NCBI RefSeq assembly: GCF_000235885.1
Contig: NZ_JH379474.1
Location: 1-64,000, forward strand
Direction of reading: 5' to 3'
DNA length: 64,000 nucleotides
From: Leyella stercorea DSM 18206
GTDB taxonomy: Bacteria; Bacteroidota; Bacteroidia; Bacteroidales; Bacteroidaceae
In this document: in pieces, positions 45,315-53,759 of the stretch
Layout of the letters: each line of letters begins with the position of its first letter
How positions within the stretch are numbered: position 1 is the first letter of the stretch
Made by a program: the position numbers and the translations under genes
The notes under the pieces: generated by a model
What the model was told of the DNA's origin: nothing
The model's input: the letters and a program-made list of their open reading frames with translations, nothing else
Database searches by the model: none

Positions 45315-46385
45315 CTACATAAGGAGCAACCACACACGATAAATCACATAACCTGCAAGTCCGACGATAGCGACAGCAATAGCGCAAAGAAGCACATTAA
45401 GCATGACGCGTGTCTTGCGTGTACGCACCTCTTCCTCACTAAGTGTCGGTTCTATACGCTCTTCTGTAGGAGCATCCTCACGCTTGGTCTGGTCTATAAA
45501 GTTGATGGCGTTCAGAAGATTCATGTCTTTCTCGTTGAGAAGTGCCGAATATTTCGCAAACTTCACAAGGTCGGCAGTCATGAACAACTCGCTTAGCTCT
45601 GCAAGCATTTTCTCGTCGCCGGCACTACGCAGGTTTTCGAGAATCTCCGAAGAAGTCATCTCCATAGCGTTGAAACCGAAACGCTCGCGTATATACTGGC
45701 GCAAAGTGTCTGTAAGCTGCGTATAGTAAGCCTTCTGGTCGTAATCGGCTGTATGCGACTCGCCCTTCAAGCGGTTCATCTCGTCCAATGCCTTCTTGTG
45801 TGGCGGCACTTTCTTCACGATACGTATGCGGGCAATAATCGGTTTGTTCTGCTTCAGACGTACTATAACCCATGAGCCTAACGCAATAAGTAACAACACA
45901 ATAAGCGTCATCCAAATAAGCGGCATCCACTCTGCCCAAAGGAACGGATTGTCCTGTACAGACTTCGGTGGAAAGAACTTATCCATATTGAGAGTATCGA
46001 CATCGCAAGTGATTACCTTAAGTGCTACGGGGTTCGACTTGTAGCTCTTGCCGTCTACCTTTACAGTGATGCCTGGTATAGCATACAATTGCTCATCGAA
46101 GCTCGTAAGTGTGAGTATCTTTTTCACACTCCAATAACCATCGACAACTGCCGTATCACCCTTTGTATCATCCAACACCTCAACGCCTGGCACAAGATAT
46201 TGCGACCGCTTATAGTGTGGATACACAATCTTTGCACCCTGGCGAGCCGTGATGGTAAGTTGAAGATGTGCCTGTTCGCCAATCATTATCGCCACAGAAT
46301 CGATCTTAGCCTCAACACCTACCTGCTGGGCGGCAGCCATCGTGAGTGATGACACGAACAATATGAGAGTTATTAATCTTTTCAT
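45315..46385 (-). CDS. Bat-operon membrane protein with N-terminal beta domain
   Basis: A 356-aa protein: signal peptide (ITLILFVSSLTMAAAQ), a periplasmic beta-rich region (residues about 20-150) resembling the start of BatD, a membrane helix near 165-185 (LIWMTLIVLLLIALGSWVIV), a cytoplasmic helical region with LRQYIRERFGFNAMEMTSSE, and a final membrane helix. It is constantly placed between the DUF58 gene and batA in related operons and resembles DUF4381-type proteins of MoxR/VWA loci. Specific function is unknown. Confidence 0.7.
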   Translation of the reverse strand: MKRLITLILFVSSLTMAAAQQVGVEAKIDSVAIMIGEQAHLQLTITARQGAKIVYPHYKRSQYLVPGVEVLDDTKGDTAVVDGYWSVKKILTLTSFDEQLYAIPGITVKVDGKSYKSNPVALKVITCDVDTLNMDKFFPPKSVQDNPFLWAEWMPLIWMTLIVLLLIALGSWVIVRLKQNKPIIARIRIVKKVPPHKKALDEMNRLKGESHTADYDQKAYYTQLTDTLRQYIRERFGFNAMEMTSSEILENLRSAGDEKMLAELSELFMTADLVKFAKYSALLNEKDMNLLNAINFIDQTKREDAPTEERIEPTLSEEEVRTRKTRVMLNVLLCAIAVAIVGLAGYVIYRVWLLLM

Positions 46386-46388
46386 TGC

Positions 46389-47261
46389 TTAACTGTTTCT
46401 TGATGAGAACAAAGTCATCATCGCTTTCACGAAATCCTCATCGGTAGCCACAGACATCCAGTCGACGTTTGCCTGAGAGAATGTCTCACGAAGTATTGCC
46501 TCACGCTCCTTCCAATAGCGTGCATGAGCAGCACGCACTTTCTTGCTTGAGGTATCGATATACATCTCACTACCCGTTTCTGCATCCTGCACCTTCATAA
46601 GTCCTACGTCAGGCAGTTGCTTTGCCCATCGGTCGTACACCTGCACAGCCATAAGGTCGTGCTTGCTGTTGGCTATCTGAAACTGCTTTAGGAAGTCCTT
46701 GTTGTCGTAGAAGTCGCTGATTACGAACGCTGTTGTGCGACGCTTCATCATACGTGTGAAGTAAGCCACCGCCTCGCCTATGTCTGTCTTGGTACTTTGT
46801 GGGTGAAAGTCGAGCATCTCTCGTATAATATACAGGATGTGCTTACGTCCCTTCTTTGGCGGAATATACTTCTCAATGCGATCGGAGAAGAACACCACAC
46901 CAATCTTGTCGTTGTTCTGCATGGCACTGAAGGCGATGGTAGCAGCAATCTCGGTAGCCATCACCGACTTCATACACTTGCGTGTGCCGAAGTCGAGCGA
47001 ACCCGAGACATCAATCAACAACATAACGGTGAGTTCGCGTTCCTCCTCAAACACTTTCACGTAAGGCTTGCGGAAACGTGCTGTGACATTCCAGTCTATG
47101 TCGCGAACGTCATCGCCAAACTGATACTCGCGAACCTCGGCAAACGCCATACCCCTACCCTTAAAGGCAGAATGGTACTGGCCTGCGAATATGTTCTGGC
47201 TCAGACCCTTCGTCTTGATTTCTATCTTACGAACCTTTTTAAGTATCTCTGACGTTTCCAT
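46389..47261 (-). CDS. DUF58 domain protein of the bat operon
   Basis: A 290-aa soluble protein with the DUF58 signature FAEVREYQFGDDVRDIDWNV and a VWA-like MIDAS sequence LLIDVSGSLDFG. DUF58 proteins are regular partners of MoxR ATPases. It is 10 nt downstream of moxR and 3 nt upstream of the next gene, so it is tightly coupled. Confidence 0.92.
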   Translation of the reverse strand: METSEILKKVRKIEIKTKGLSQNIFAGQYHSAFKGRGMAFAEVREYQFGDDVRDIDWNVTARFRKPYVKVFEEERELTVMLLIDVSGSLDFGTRKCMKSVMATEIAATIAFSAMQNNDKIGVVFFSDRIEKYIPPKKGRKHILYIIREMLDFHPQSTKTDIGEAVAYFTRMMKRRTTAFVISDFYDNKDFLKQFQIANSKHDLMAVQVYDRWAKQLPDVGLMKVQDAETGSEMYIDTSSKKVRAAHARYWKEREAILRETFSQANVDWMSVATDEDFVKAMMTLFSSRNS

Positions 47262-47271
47262 TGTCTTATGT

Positions 47272-48267
47272 TTAAGGCACCTCTACCTTATTTATTATCT
47301 TAGATACGATCTCCTCACTTGTGATGTTGCTTGCCTCAGCCTCGTATGAGAGACCTATGCGATGGCGCAGCACGTCGTGTGCAACGGCACGCACATCCTC
47401 TGGCACTACGTAGCCGCGACGCTTGATGAAAGCATAGGCACGCGCTGCCTTTGCAAGCGAGATACTTGCACGTGGCGAGCCACCGAAGGTAATCATATCT
47501 TTCAGTTCGCCCAAACCGTACTTCTCAGGATAACGTGAAGCGAAAACGATGTCAGCAATATACTGCTCAATCTTCTCGTCGATGTATACCTCTTCAACCA
47601 CCTCGCGAGCCTTCAATATTTCCTCTGCTGTAGTTACGGGCAACACCTTCTTCTCCTCACCTCGCAGATTCTCGCGAATAATGAGTTTCTCCTCCTCAAG
47701 TGTAGGATAGCCGATAACCACCTTAAGCATGAAACGGTCTACCTGAGCCTCAGGCAACTGATAGGTTCCCTCCTGCTCAATAGGGTTCTGCGTAGCCATT
47801 ACGAGGAACGGATTAGGAAGCTTGAATGTCTGCTCGCCGATTGTTACCTGATGCTCCTGCATAGCCTCGAGCAAGGCGCTCTGAACCTTAGCCGGTGCAC
47901 GGTTGATCTCATCGGCAAGTACGAAGTTCGCAAACACCGGACCCTTCTTCACCTGGAAGTTCTCGTCTTTCTGCGAATAGATAAGCGTACCAACAACGTC
48001 GGCTGGTAACAAGTCGGGGGTAAACTGGATGCGGCTGTAGTCGGCATCGATAAGCTGTGAGAGAGTCTTTATGGCGAGAGTCTTTGCCAAACCGGGCACA
48101 CCCTCCAGAAGGATGTGGCCATCGCTAAGGAGCGAAATAAGCAACGACTCGATGAGGTGTTTTTGTCCAACAATCACTTGGTCCATACCAGTCACCAAGT
48201 TGGTGACAAAACTGCTTTGCTGTTCTATCCGAGCGTTAAGCTGGCGGATATCTATTGATTCTGACAT
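47272..48267 (-). CDS. MoxR-family AAA+ ATPase
   Basis: A 331-aa ATPase: Walker A GVPGLAKTLAIKTL, Walker B NFVLADEINRAPAKVQSALLE, sensor 1 MATQNPIEQEGTYQLPEAQ, sensor 2 FGGSPRASISLAKAARAYA. MoxR proteins act as chaperone-like ATPases that work with VWA proteins, here BatA and BatB. It is the first gene of the bat operon. Confidence 0.94.
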   Translation of the reverse strand: MSESIDIRQLNARIEQQSSFVTNLVTGMDQVIVGQKHLIESLLISLLSDGHILLEGVPGLAKTLAIKTLSQLIDADYSRIQFTPDLLPADVVGTLIYSQKDENFQVKKGPVFANFVLADEINRAPAKVQSALLEAMQEHQVTIGEQTFKLPNPFLVMATQNPIEQEGTYQLPEAQVDRFMLKVVIGYPTLEEEKLIIRENLRGEEKKVLPVTTAEEILKAREVVEEVYIDEKIEQYIADIVFASRYPEKYGLGELKDMITFGGSPRASISLAKAARAYAFIKRRGYVVPEDVRAVAHDVLRHRIGLSYEAEASNITSEEIVSKIINKVEVP

Positions 48268-48336
48268 AATAGTTTATGTTTAATATTTACTCGTTAAATC
48301 TTGCACGACCATTACAGCCGCACCATAAATTAAGCG

Positions 48337-48344
48337 CAAAATTA
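48337..48344 (-). promoter_or_regulatory. bat operon -7 element
   Basis: TAATTTTG on the minus strand, about 70 nt upstream of moxR. The next promoter-like motif on this strand is far upstream, so seven to eight genes are probably transcribed from here. Confidence 0.5.
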
Positions 48345-48408
48345 CAGAAATAATAAAACAGAGGCGAAATATATAGACTAAAATATATTAAATAGTCGAA
48401 ACATTTCA

Positions 48409-48981
48409 CTAATATTGAACAATCTTAAATCGATTTGTCAATTCTGCATACACGCGTTGAACGGGGAAACCCATTACATTATAATAGCTACCATCCAATC
48501 CTGTAACACCGATATATCCTATCCATTCCTGAATGCCGTAGGCTCCTGCCTTGTCGAATGGTTTATAGTGCTCAATGTAATAATCTATCTCGGCATCTGT
48601 CAGCTCCTTGAACGTAACCCCCGTCACAACCGAGAAGCTATGCTGCTCCCGTTTTGTCTTCATGCAAACACCAGTAACGACATGATGAGTGCGTCCGCTT
48701 ATCTTGCGCAACATAACATGAGCCTCAGCTGCATCATGCGGTTTGCCGAGTATGTCGTCACCAACAATCACAATCGTGTCGGCAGTTATCACGAGTTCGT
48801 CGTCAGCCACTTCATACGCAGCAGCCTTCTCACGCGCTATATACTCTGCAACATCCTTTGACGGTAGTGTATCGGGATACGACTCGTCAACACCTTCTAT
48901 TACTTTCACTTCAAAATCGATGCCAAGACCAGCAAGAAGCTCTCTGCGTCGTGGCGAATTGCTTGATAATATAATCTTCAT
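48409..48981 (-). CDS. maf: Maf-family nucleoside triphosphate pyrophosphatase
   Basis: A 190-aa enzyme that hydrolyses modified or canonical (d)NTPs to the monophosphate. Motifs: LSSNSPRRRELLAGLGIDFE, DELVITADTIVI and RISGRTHHVVTGVC-type (here KISGRTHHVVTGV) and DKAGAYGIQEWIGY. It begins 9 nt after the DAHP synthase gene stop codon. Confidence 0.93.
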   Translation of the reverse strand: MKIILSSNSPRRRELLAGLGIDFEVKVIEGVDESYPDTLPSKDVAEYIAREKAAAYEVADDELVITADTIVIVGDDILGKPHDAAEAHVMLRKISGRTHHVVTGVCMKTKREQHSFSVVTGVTFKELTDAEIDYYIEHYKPFDKAGAYGIQEWIGYIGVTGLDGSYYNVMGFPVQRVYAELTNRFKIVQY

Positions 48982-48990
48982 CTTTGTGTA

Positions 48991-50058
48991 CTATTGCTTG
49001 TTGATTACTTCCATCTGTTGACGTACCGACTCCTCATGAACGAGTTCGAATATATGCTTGACAAACTCCGAGTCCATACCGAACAGTTCGCCTTGTGCTC
49101 CACGCTTGTCTATTATCTCTTTGTATCGATTAGCCTGCAGAACTGTCATATTATGCTCTTTTTTATAGCAGCCTATCTTGCGACAGATGTTCATACGATT
49201 GGAGAGAAGTTCAACAAGATTGTTGTCGAGAGCATCTATCTGCTCACGCAAGCCGTGTATGCCTTCTATGTCAATATGTCCGTCGCGAATTGTAAGTTGC
49301 GACAATATATTATAGAGTTCGTCGGGCGTAACCTGTTGTGCAGCATCGCTCCACGCTTCGTTCGGAGAGCAATGCGTCTCCACAATCAAGCCATCGAAAC
49401 CAAGATCCATAGCCTGCTGACTAAGTGGAGCTATCAGGTTACGTCGACCACCAATATGACTGGGGTCGCAGATTATCGGCAACTCCGGTATGCGGCGGCG
49501 CAACTCTATAGGTATCTGCCACATCGGAGCATTGCGATATATCTTGTTGTCGTAACTCGAGAAGCCACGATGAATGGCAGCCAAGCGCTTGATGCCTGCC
49601 TGATTGAGACGTTCCATCGCTCCAATCCACAATTCGAGGTCTGGATTTATGGGATTCTTCACAAGTACGGGAATATCTACACCACTAAGCGAATCGGCAA
49701 GTGCCTGCATAGCGAAGGGATTGGCAGAGGTGCGTGCTCCTATCCAAATAATGTCGACACCATATTCCAACACAAGTTCTACATGCTCGGGGGTGGCAAC
49801 CTCTGTAGCCACAGACATTCCTGTTTCTTCCTTCACACGCTTCAGCCACGGCAATGCTTTCTCGCCGTGTCCTTCGAAACCGCCTGGTTTGGTACGGGGT
49901 TTCCAAACACCAGCACGATACACGTTACAACCAAGCGAAACGAGTTGTCGGGCAGTAGACATAACTTGTTCTTCTGTCTCTGCCGAACATGGACCAGCTA
50001 TAACAAAAGGACGCAGCCCACAGCCTTTTATATTTAGAGGGATTAAAGACAAATCCAT
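48991..50058 (-). CDS. Bifunctional 3-deoxy-7-phosphoheptulonate synthase/chorismate mutase
   Basis: 355 aa. Residues 1-255 are a KDSA-type (class I beta) DAHP synthase, with FVIAGPCSAETEEQV, KPRTKPGGFEGHGE, PVLVKNPINPDLELW and CDPSHIGGRR. Residues about 265-345 are a type II chorismate mutase (LREQIDALDNNLVELLSNRM, CRKIGCYKKEHN). It condenses PEP and erythrose 4-phosphate at the head of the shikimate pathway and converts chorismate to prephenate. In this family the mutase domain can give feedback control by prephenate. Other aro genes are absent here. Confidence 0.93.
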   Translation of the reverse strand: MDLSLIPLNIKGCGLRPFVIAGPCSAETEEQVMSTARQLVSLGCNVYRAGVWKPRTKPGGFEGHGEKALPWLKRVKEETGMSVATEVATPEHVELVLEYGVDIIWIGARTSANPFAMQALADSLSGVDIPVLVKNPINPDLELWIGAMERLNQAGIKRLAAIHRGFSSYDNKIYRNAPMWQIPIELRRRIPELPIICDPSHIGGRRNLIAPLSQQAMDLGFDGLIVETHCSPNEAWSDAAQQVTPDELYNILSQLTIRDGHIDIEGIHGLREQIDALDNNLVELLSNRMNICRKIGCYKKEHNMTVLQANRYKEIIDKRGAQGELFGMDSEFVKHIFELVHEESVRQQMEVINKQ

Positions 50059-50090
50059 CGTTTTCAGTTTAAAAGTTGTTATTTTACAAA

Positions 50091-50098
50091 CAAATGTA
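50091..50098 (-). promoter_or_regulatory. -7 element for DAHP synthase-maf
   Basis: TACATTTG on the minus strand, 33 nt upstream of the start at 50058. Confidence 0.45.
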
Positions 50099-50161
50099 TA
50101 ACAATTATTTCTATCCTACAAATAAATTATGATTAATTGCTACATTTACATCTTTTCATTG

Positions 50162-50169
50162 TAACTTTG
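50162..50169 (+). promoter_or_regulatory. -7 element of the second fur-family gene
   Basis: TAACTTTG, with a TTG at 50137-50139 (22-nt gap), about 42 nt upstream of the start at 50211. Confidence 0.6.
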
Positions 50170-50210
50170 CGCCTTAATAATAAGAATATTTCGTTTCGCA
50201 ATATCCAAAC

Positions 50211-50642
50211 ATGAATAGTATAGATAGTAATAAAGCCGAAGAAATGCTGAAGCAAAAGGGCGTGCGCCCAACAGCTAACCGCATTCTCATTTTGAAAACG
50301 CTACACAACGAGCATCGCCCCATGAGTCTTTCGACAATGGAGACTATATTGTTGCCTATGGACAAGTCGAGCATCTTCCGCGTGCTGACACTCTTTCTCG
50401 AACACGACATTGTCCATGCCTTCGAAGACGGAAAAGGCGCACTCAACTACGAACTTTGCTCCCATCACGACTCGCACGACCATACTGCCGGCCATGCTCA
50501 TTTCTATTGCGAGAAATGCACACGCACCTTTTGCTTGAACGACATTCCTGTGGAGCATGTTGACCTACCCGATGGGTTCAAAGCCAACTCCTTGTCATTT
50601 ATCATTAAGGGCGAATGTCCAGAATGCAGCAGACGCAAGTAA
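50211..50642 (+). CDS. Fur-family transcriptional regulator, second copy (Zur-like)
   Basis: A 143-aa regulator with a winged helix (VRPTANRILILKTLHNEHRP, DKSSIFRVLTLFLEHDIVHA) and a dimerisation domain with CEKC and CPEC zinc-site pairs. The His-rich stretch CSHHDSHDHTAGHAHFYC suits zinc sensing (Zur), but this assignment is inference. It appears monocistronic. GTGATAAAGATCAC at 50664-50677 is a small palindrome between the ends of this gene and the convergent kdsC-like gene, probably a weak terminator stem. Confidence 0.82.
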   Translation: MNSIDSNKAEEMLKQKGVRPTANRILILKTLHNEHRPMSLSTMETILLPMDKSSIFRVLTLFLEHDIVHAFEDGKGALNYELCSHHDSHDHTAGHAHFYCEKCTRTFCLNDIPVEHVDLPDGFKANSLSFIIKGECPECSRRK

Positions 50643-50682
50643 AGGCTTCGACTATAACTTTATGTGATAAAGATCACTGGTT

Positions 50683-51201
50683 TTACCAACCGAAAGCTCT
50701 ATTGTCTGCCATCCATTTTTCTTGTGCCTTAAGTACTTGCTCTATGATATCACGTCCCACTCCGCAACCGCCGCGACGCTGACTTATATACTTGCTTACC
50801 GACCTTATTTCCACACTTGCGTCCGCCGGGCAGCAAGGACAACCTACAAGCGACATCACCTCGTAATCAGGAATATCATCGCCGACGTATATAATCTCAT
50901 CATCAGATAGTGAATATTTAGCCTTGAATTCTTTATAGGTTTTCACCTTCACGCTACAACCCATATACAGTTCCTTCACGCCGAGCATTTCATAACGTTT
51001 GCGCACAGCCTCGGTATTTCCACCCGTAATGATGCAGACAATCAGACCAATCTTGCAAGCATACTGTATGGCATAGCCATCCTTCAGATTGGCAGTACGC
51101 AGAGGTTCGCCCGTAGTATCGACGGTAACAGTATCGCAAGATAACACGCCGTCTACATCAAATATTACAGCACGTATCTTTTTCAAATCGTAATCAATCA
51201 T
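50683..51201 (-). CDS. KdsC-like HAD phosphatase (3-deoxy-D-manno-octulosonate 8-phosphate phosphatase)
   Basis: A 172-aa HAD enzyme without a cap domain. Motif [12 protein letters not shown], motif [14 protein letters not shown], motif III Lys in KVKTYKEF, motif [14 protein letters not shown]. The C-terminal [20 protein letters not shown] matches KdsC. It releases phosphate from KDO-8-P in lipopolysaccharide core synthesis. It is 32 nt downstream of the DUF2520 gene, likely the same transcript. Confidence 0.88.
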   Translation of the reverse strand: MIDYDLKKIRAVIFDVDGVLSCDTVTVDTTGEPLRTANLKDGYAIQYACKIGLIVCIITGGNTEAVRKRYEMLGVKELYMGCSVKVKTYKEFKAKYSLSDDEIIYVGDDIPDYEVMSLVGCPCCPADASVEIRSVSKYISQRRGGCGVGRDIIEQVLKAQEKWMADNRAFGW

Positions 51202-51233
51202 TCTTCTAACCTAAATAGTTAAACACAAAGTGC

Positions 51234-52004
51234 CTATTCTCTATTCTTCAAGATATAATTCGACAGAACGCTATAGACCTCGCTCAGTTCCTTGTTGTCT
51301 TCGAGCATAGCAAGATGCTTGCTCACCACTCCCACATCTCCTCTTGAAGCCGGACCGGTCTGCGCTTCCCTTGGATGGAGTCGGTGAAGCTTTGCCACCG
51401 TTTCGTCGAGAAGTGGAAGCATCACATCAAAGCTAAGTCCGTGACGTTCAAGTATTTGTGCAGCCATAGCGTTGCACACATTGGCAAAGTTGCAGGAGAA
51501 AACTGCTGCTATATGAAGCCATTTGCGTTCAGACTCCGCAAGCTCTCGAACATTATCAGAGAGAAGTCGCGCCAACTCCATTATTATGTCCAAAGTATGT
51601 TTGTCGGAAGCCTCAACGAAACACGGAACAGTCCGGAAGTCCACCTCTTTTTGCTTCGAGAATGTCTGCATCGGATAAAGCACGCCATAATGTTCCGCTT
51701 TACCCGTGAACATACTCATCGACATTGTGCCTGCGGTATGAACAAAAACCCCATGCTTGCAATGAGCACAAAGCAAATCTATCACATTAAGCATAGCATC
51801 GTCTTTAACCGCCACGATATATACATCGGCATCTTTTACCACAGAGTCCCAATCACTTGTTGCACAAGTACCTACAGCATTTGCAAGTGTTTCTGCAGAA
51901 GCAAGCGTTCTGCTCCATATCTGCACCGGTGTTTCACCTATATTGGCAAGAGTCTTGGCAATATTGGTAGCCACATTGCCAGCACCTATCATTACTATTT
52001 TCAT
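51234..52004 (-). CDS. Rossmann-fold NAD(P)-binding protein with DUF2520 domain
   Basis: A 256-aa protein. Residues 1-120 form a Rossmann fold starting MKIVMIGAGNVATNIAKTLA, with AVKDDAM. The C-terminal helical DUF2520 domain includes HYGVLYPMQTFSK, HIAAVFSCNFANVC and QTGPASRGD. It resembles pyrroline-5-carboxylate reductase or ketopantoate reductase-type oxidoreductases; the substrate is unknown. The start at 52004 gives a perfect Rossmann N-terminus; a 12-codon longer frame is less likely. Confidence 0.85.
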   Translation of the reverse strand: MKIVMIGAGNVATNIAKTLANIGETPVQIWSRTLASAETLANAVGTCATSDWDSVVKDADVYIVAVKDDAMLNVIDLLCAHCKHGVFVHTAGTMSMSMFTGKAEHYGVLYPMQTFSKQKEVDFRTVPCFVEASDKHTLDIIMELARLLSDNVRELAESERKWLHIAAVFSCNFANVCNAMAAQILERHGLSFDVMLPLLDETVAKLHRLHPREAQTGPASRGDVGVVSKHLAMLEDNKELSEVYSVLSNYILKNRE

Positions 52005-52027
52005 AAGTTCTTTTCCTGTTGTAGCTA

Positions 52028-52035
52028 CAAAAGTA
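52028..52035 (-). promoter_or_regulatory. -7 element for the DUF2520-kdsC pair
   Basis: TACTTTTG on the minus strand, 24 nt upstream of the start at 52004; it supports that start. No TTG stands at the ideal distance. Confidence 0.5.
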
Positions 52036-52089
52036 AACAAACTCGCAGAAAAAGCACAGCAAACGAGTCGATTTTTAAAAAAGATTTGC

Positions 52090-52097
52090 TATTTTTG
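52090..52097 (+). promoter_or_regulatory. -7 element almost touching the 52102 start codon
   Basis: TATTTTTG fits TAnnTTTG and ends 4 nt before the ATG at 52102, which predicts a leaderless or near-leaderless mRNA. No TTG lies 19-21 nt upstream, so support is partial. Confidence 0.45.
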
Positions 52098-52101
52098 CCA
52101 C

Positions 52102-53088
52102 ATGAAAGAAGAGGTAAGTGTTAGTCTGATTACTAAAGCATCCGATTTGCCCGACATTATATGCGATGATTTCTTTCACAGCGTGGAGCTATTCAAGATA
52201 CTTGAAGTCACGCCAAAACAGAAACCATACATGGCATTAGCAATTGACGGGCAAGGACGTATCGTGGCACATCTCTTGGCAGTAGTGTCTTATCACCACT
52301 TGCTATTACCCCCATTTGCTTATTCACATTGTCACATATATGGCGAAGGTGTTTATGCACCAGAAGTGGAAAATAAAGAGGAAATTTTCTCGCTGTTCGT
52401 GAAGGCGATAACCGACGAACTTACTCATAAGCTATGCCTTTTTATTGAAATAAGCGACTTGAGTAGTAAGATGTTCGGATATGCCAAACTGCGCGAGAAT
52501 GGATATTTTCCTATACAATGGCAAAAGATACACAACTCGCTACACTCCAAATCCCCCTACAAGCGTCTACCGCAGAAATTGCGCGACAAGCTATCTATAG
52601 CCGAACAACGAGGTGCGAAAGCCGAAATCGTAAACTCAGATAGCAAAGAGCTGCAACAAGCAGTGAAACTCATGCGCCATTATTTCAGACTAAAACCTCG
52701 CCGCACGGTGCGTAATTCAAAACTCTTCGAGCATTTAGCTACAAGCAAGCAATGCAAGATATTCGCAACTAAATACAAAAATCGCGTCATAGGCACCTGC
52801 GTATGCTTCTTTTTCGGCGGCAACGCCTATATGTGGCAGTTGGCTTCACTCCGTAAGAGCTTTATGATGCTCTACCCTGCTTCATATACGGTATGGTCTG
52901 CGCTGAAGTATGCACACGAACAAGGCTTTGCACATATGTACTTCCTCGATGCCGGTCTGCCTTTCAAACGCAACCCTATGCGAGAGTTCATCTTAAACTT
53001 CGGTGGCAAACAAGTTGCAGAATATCGTTGGTTCCGAATACAGATTCCTTGGATTGGAAAATTCATGGATTGGTTCTACAACGAGTAG
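52102..53088 (+). CDS. FemAB/GNAT-like acyltransferase, function unassigned
   Basis: A 328-aa protein. The C-terminal part (residues about 200-328) has the look of a GNAT or FemAB-type fold: CKIFATKYKNRVIGTCVCFF, GNAYMWQLASLRKSFMMLYP and ALKYAHEQGFAHMYFLDAGL. The N-terminal half includes KPYMALAIDGQGRIVAHLLA, also typical of an acetyltransferase-like repeat. No signal peptide. The acceptor may be a peptide or aminoacyl substrate but is unknown. The start at 52102 is chosen since the longer frame runs back through the divergent DUF2520 gene. Confidence 0.65.
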   Translation: MKEEVSVSLITKASDLPDIICDDFFHSVELFKILEVTPKQKPYMALAIDGQGRIVAHLLAVVSYHHLLLPPFAYSHCHIYGEGVYAPEVENKEEIFSLFVKAITDELTHKLCLFIEISDLSSKMFGYAKLRENGYFPIQWQKIHNSLHSKSPYKRLPQKLRDKLSIAEQRGAKAEIVNSDSKELQQAVKLMRHYFRLKPRRTVRNSKLFEHLATSKQCKIFATKYKNRVIGTCVCFFFGGNAYMWQLASLRKSFMMLYPASYTVWSALKYAHEQGFAHMYFLDAGLPFKRNPMREFILNFGGKQVAEYRWFRIQIPWIGKFMDWFYNE

Positions 53089-53186
53089 CAAGAGCAAAGA
53101 GCTCGTTGTACTATACGATAACACCATCGACTTTGAAACATTTAAATATAATCAATTAGATAAACAAAAATAAAAACTCAATAACA

Positions 53187-53759
53187 ATGAAAGCACTCAT
53201 AGACAGAATTCTGAAAGATGGCAAATGCTACCCTGGTGGCATCCTCAAAGTAGACAAATTCATTAATCACCAGATGGATCCTAACTTAATGAAGGACATC
53301 GCCGTAGAGTTCATACGTCGCTTTGCAAGCACAAAGGTGAACAAGATTCTTACTATTGAGGCATCGGGCATTGCACCAGCTATAATGATGGGATTTCTGA
53401 TGAACCTTCCCGTAGTGTTTGCAAAGAAGAAAAAGCCTAACACGCTTGACAACATGCTTGCCACGAAGGTCACTTCGTTCACTAAGCAGCGCGACTACGA
53501 CGTGGTTATCTCACGCGATTATCTTTGCCCCGATGACCATGTCATATTCATCGACGATTTCCTTGCTTATGGCAACGCAGCAAAGGGTATCATCGACCTC
53601 TGCAAGCAGTCGGGAGCCACACTCGAGGGCATGGGATTCATTATCGAGAAAGCATTCCAGGACGGTGGACAATATCTGCGCGAACAAGGTGTGCGTGTAG
53701 AGTCGCTTGCTATAATCGAATCGCTTGAGAACTGCGAGATAAAGATTAAAAACGCATAA
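53187..53759 (+). CDS. xpt: Xanthine phosphoribosyltransferase
   Basis: A 190-aa type I PRTase that converts xanthine and PRPP to XMP. The PRPP-binding motif is [16 protein letters not shown], with [20 protein letters not shown] and [12 protein letters not shown] upstream. Size matches Bacillus Xpt (194). No purine riboswitch is visible upstream; a weak promoter-like pair (TTG 53106-53108, CGACTTTG 53128-53135) is possible. The TAA stop overlaps the next ATG by one base (TAATG). Confidence 0.92.
   Translation: MKALIDRILKDGKCYPGGILKVDKFINHQMDPNLMKDIAVEFIRRFASTKVNKILTIEASGIAPAIMMGFLMNLPVVFAKKKKPNTLDNMLATKVTSFTKQRDYDVVISRDYLCPDDHVIFIDDFLAYGNAAKGIIDLCKQSGATLEGMGFIIEKAFQDGGQYLREQGVRVESLAIIESLENCEIKIKNA

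Noticed and set aside
50664-50677. CRP/FNR-type operator GTGATAAAGATCAC
   Set aside because: It lies between the 3' ends of two convergent genes, where activation or repression is unlikely; more probably a small terminator stem.
53089-53186. Purine riboswitch upstream of xpt
   Set aside because: The 98-nt gap lacks the paired P1-P3 helices and conserved loop bases; nothing similar is visible.
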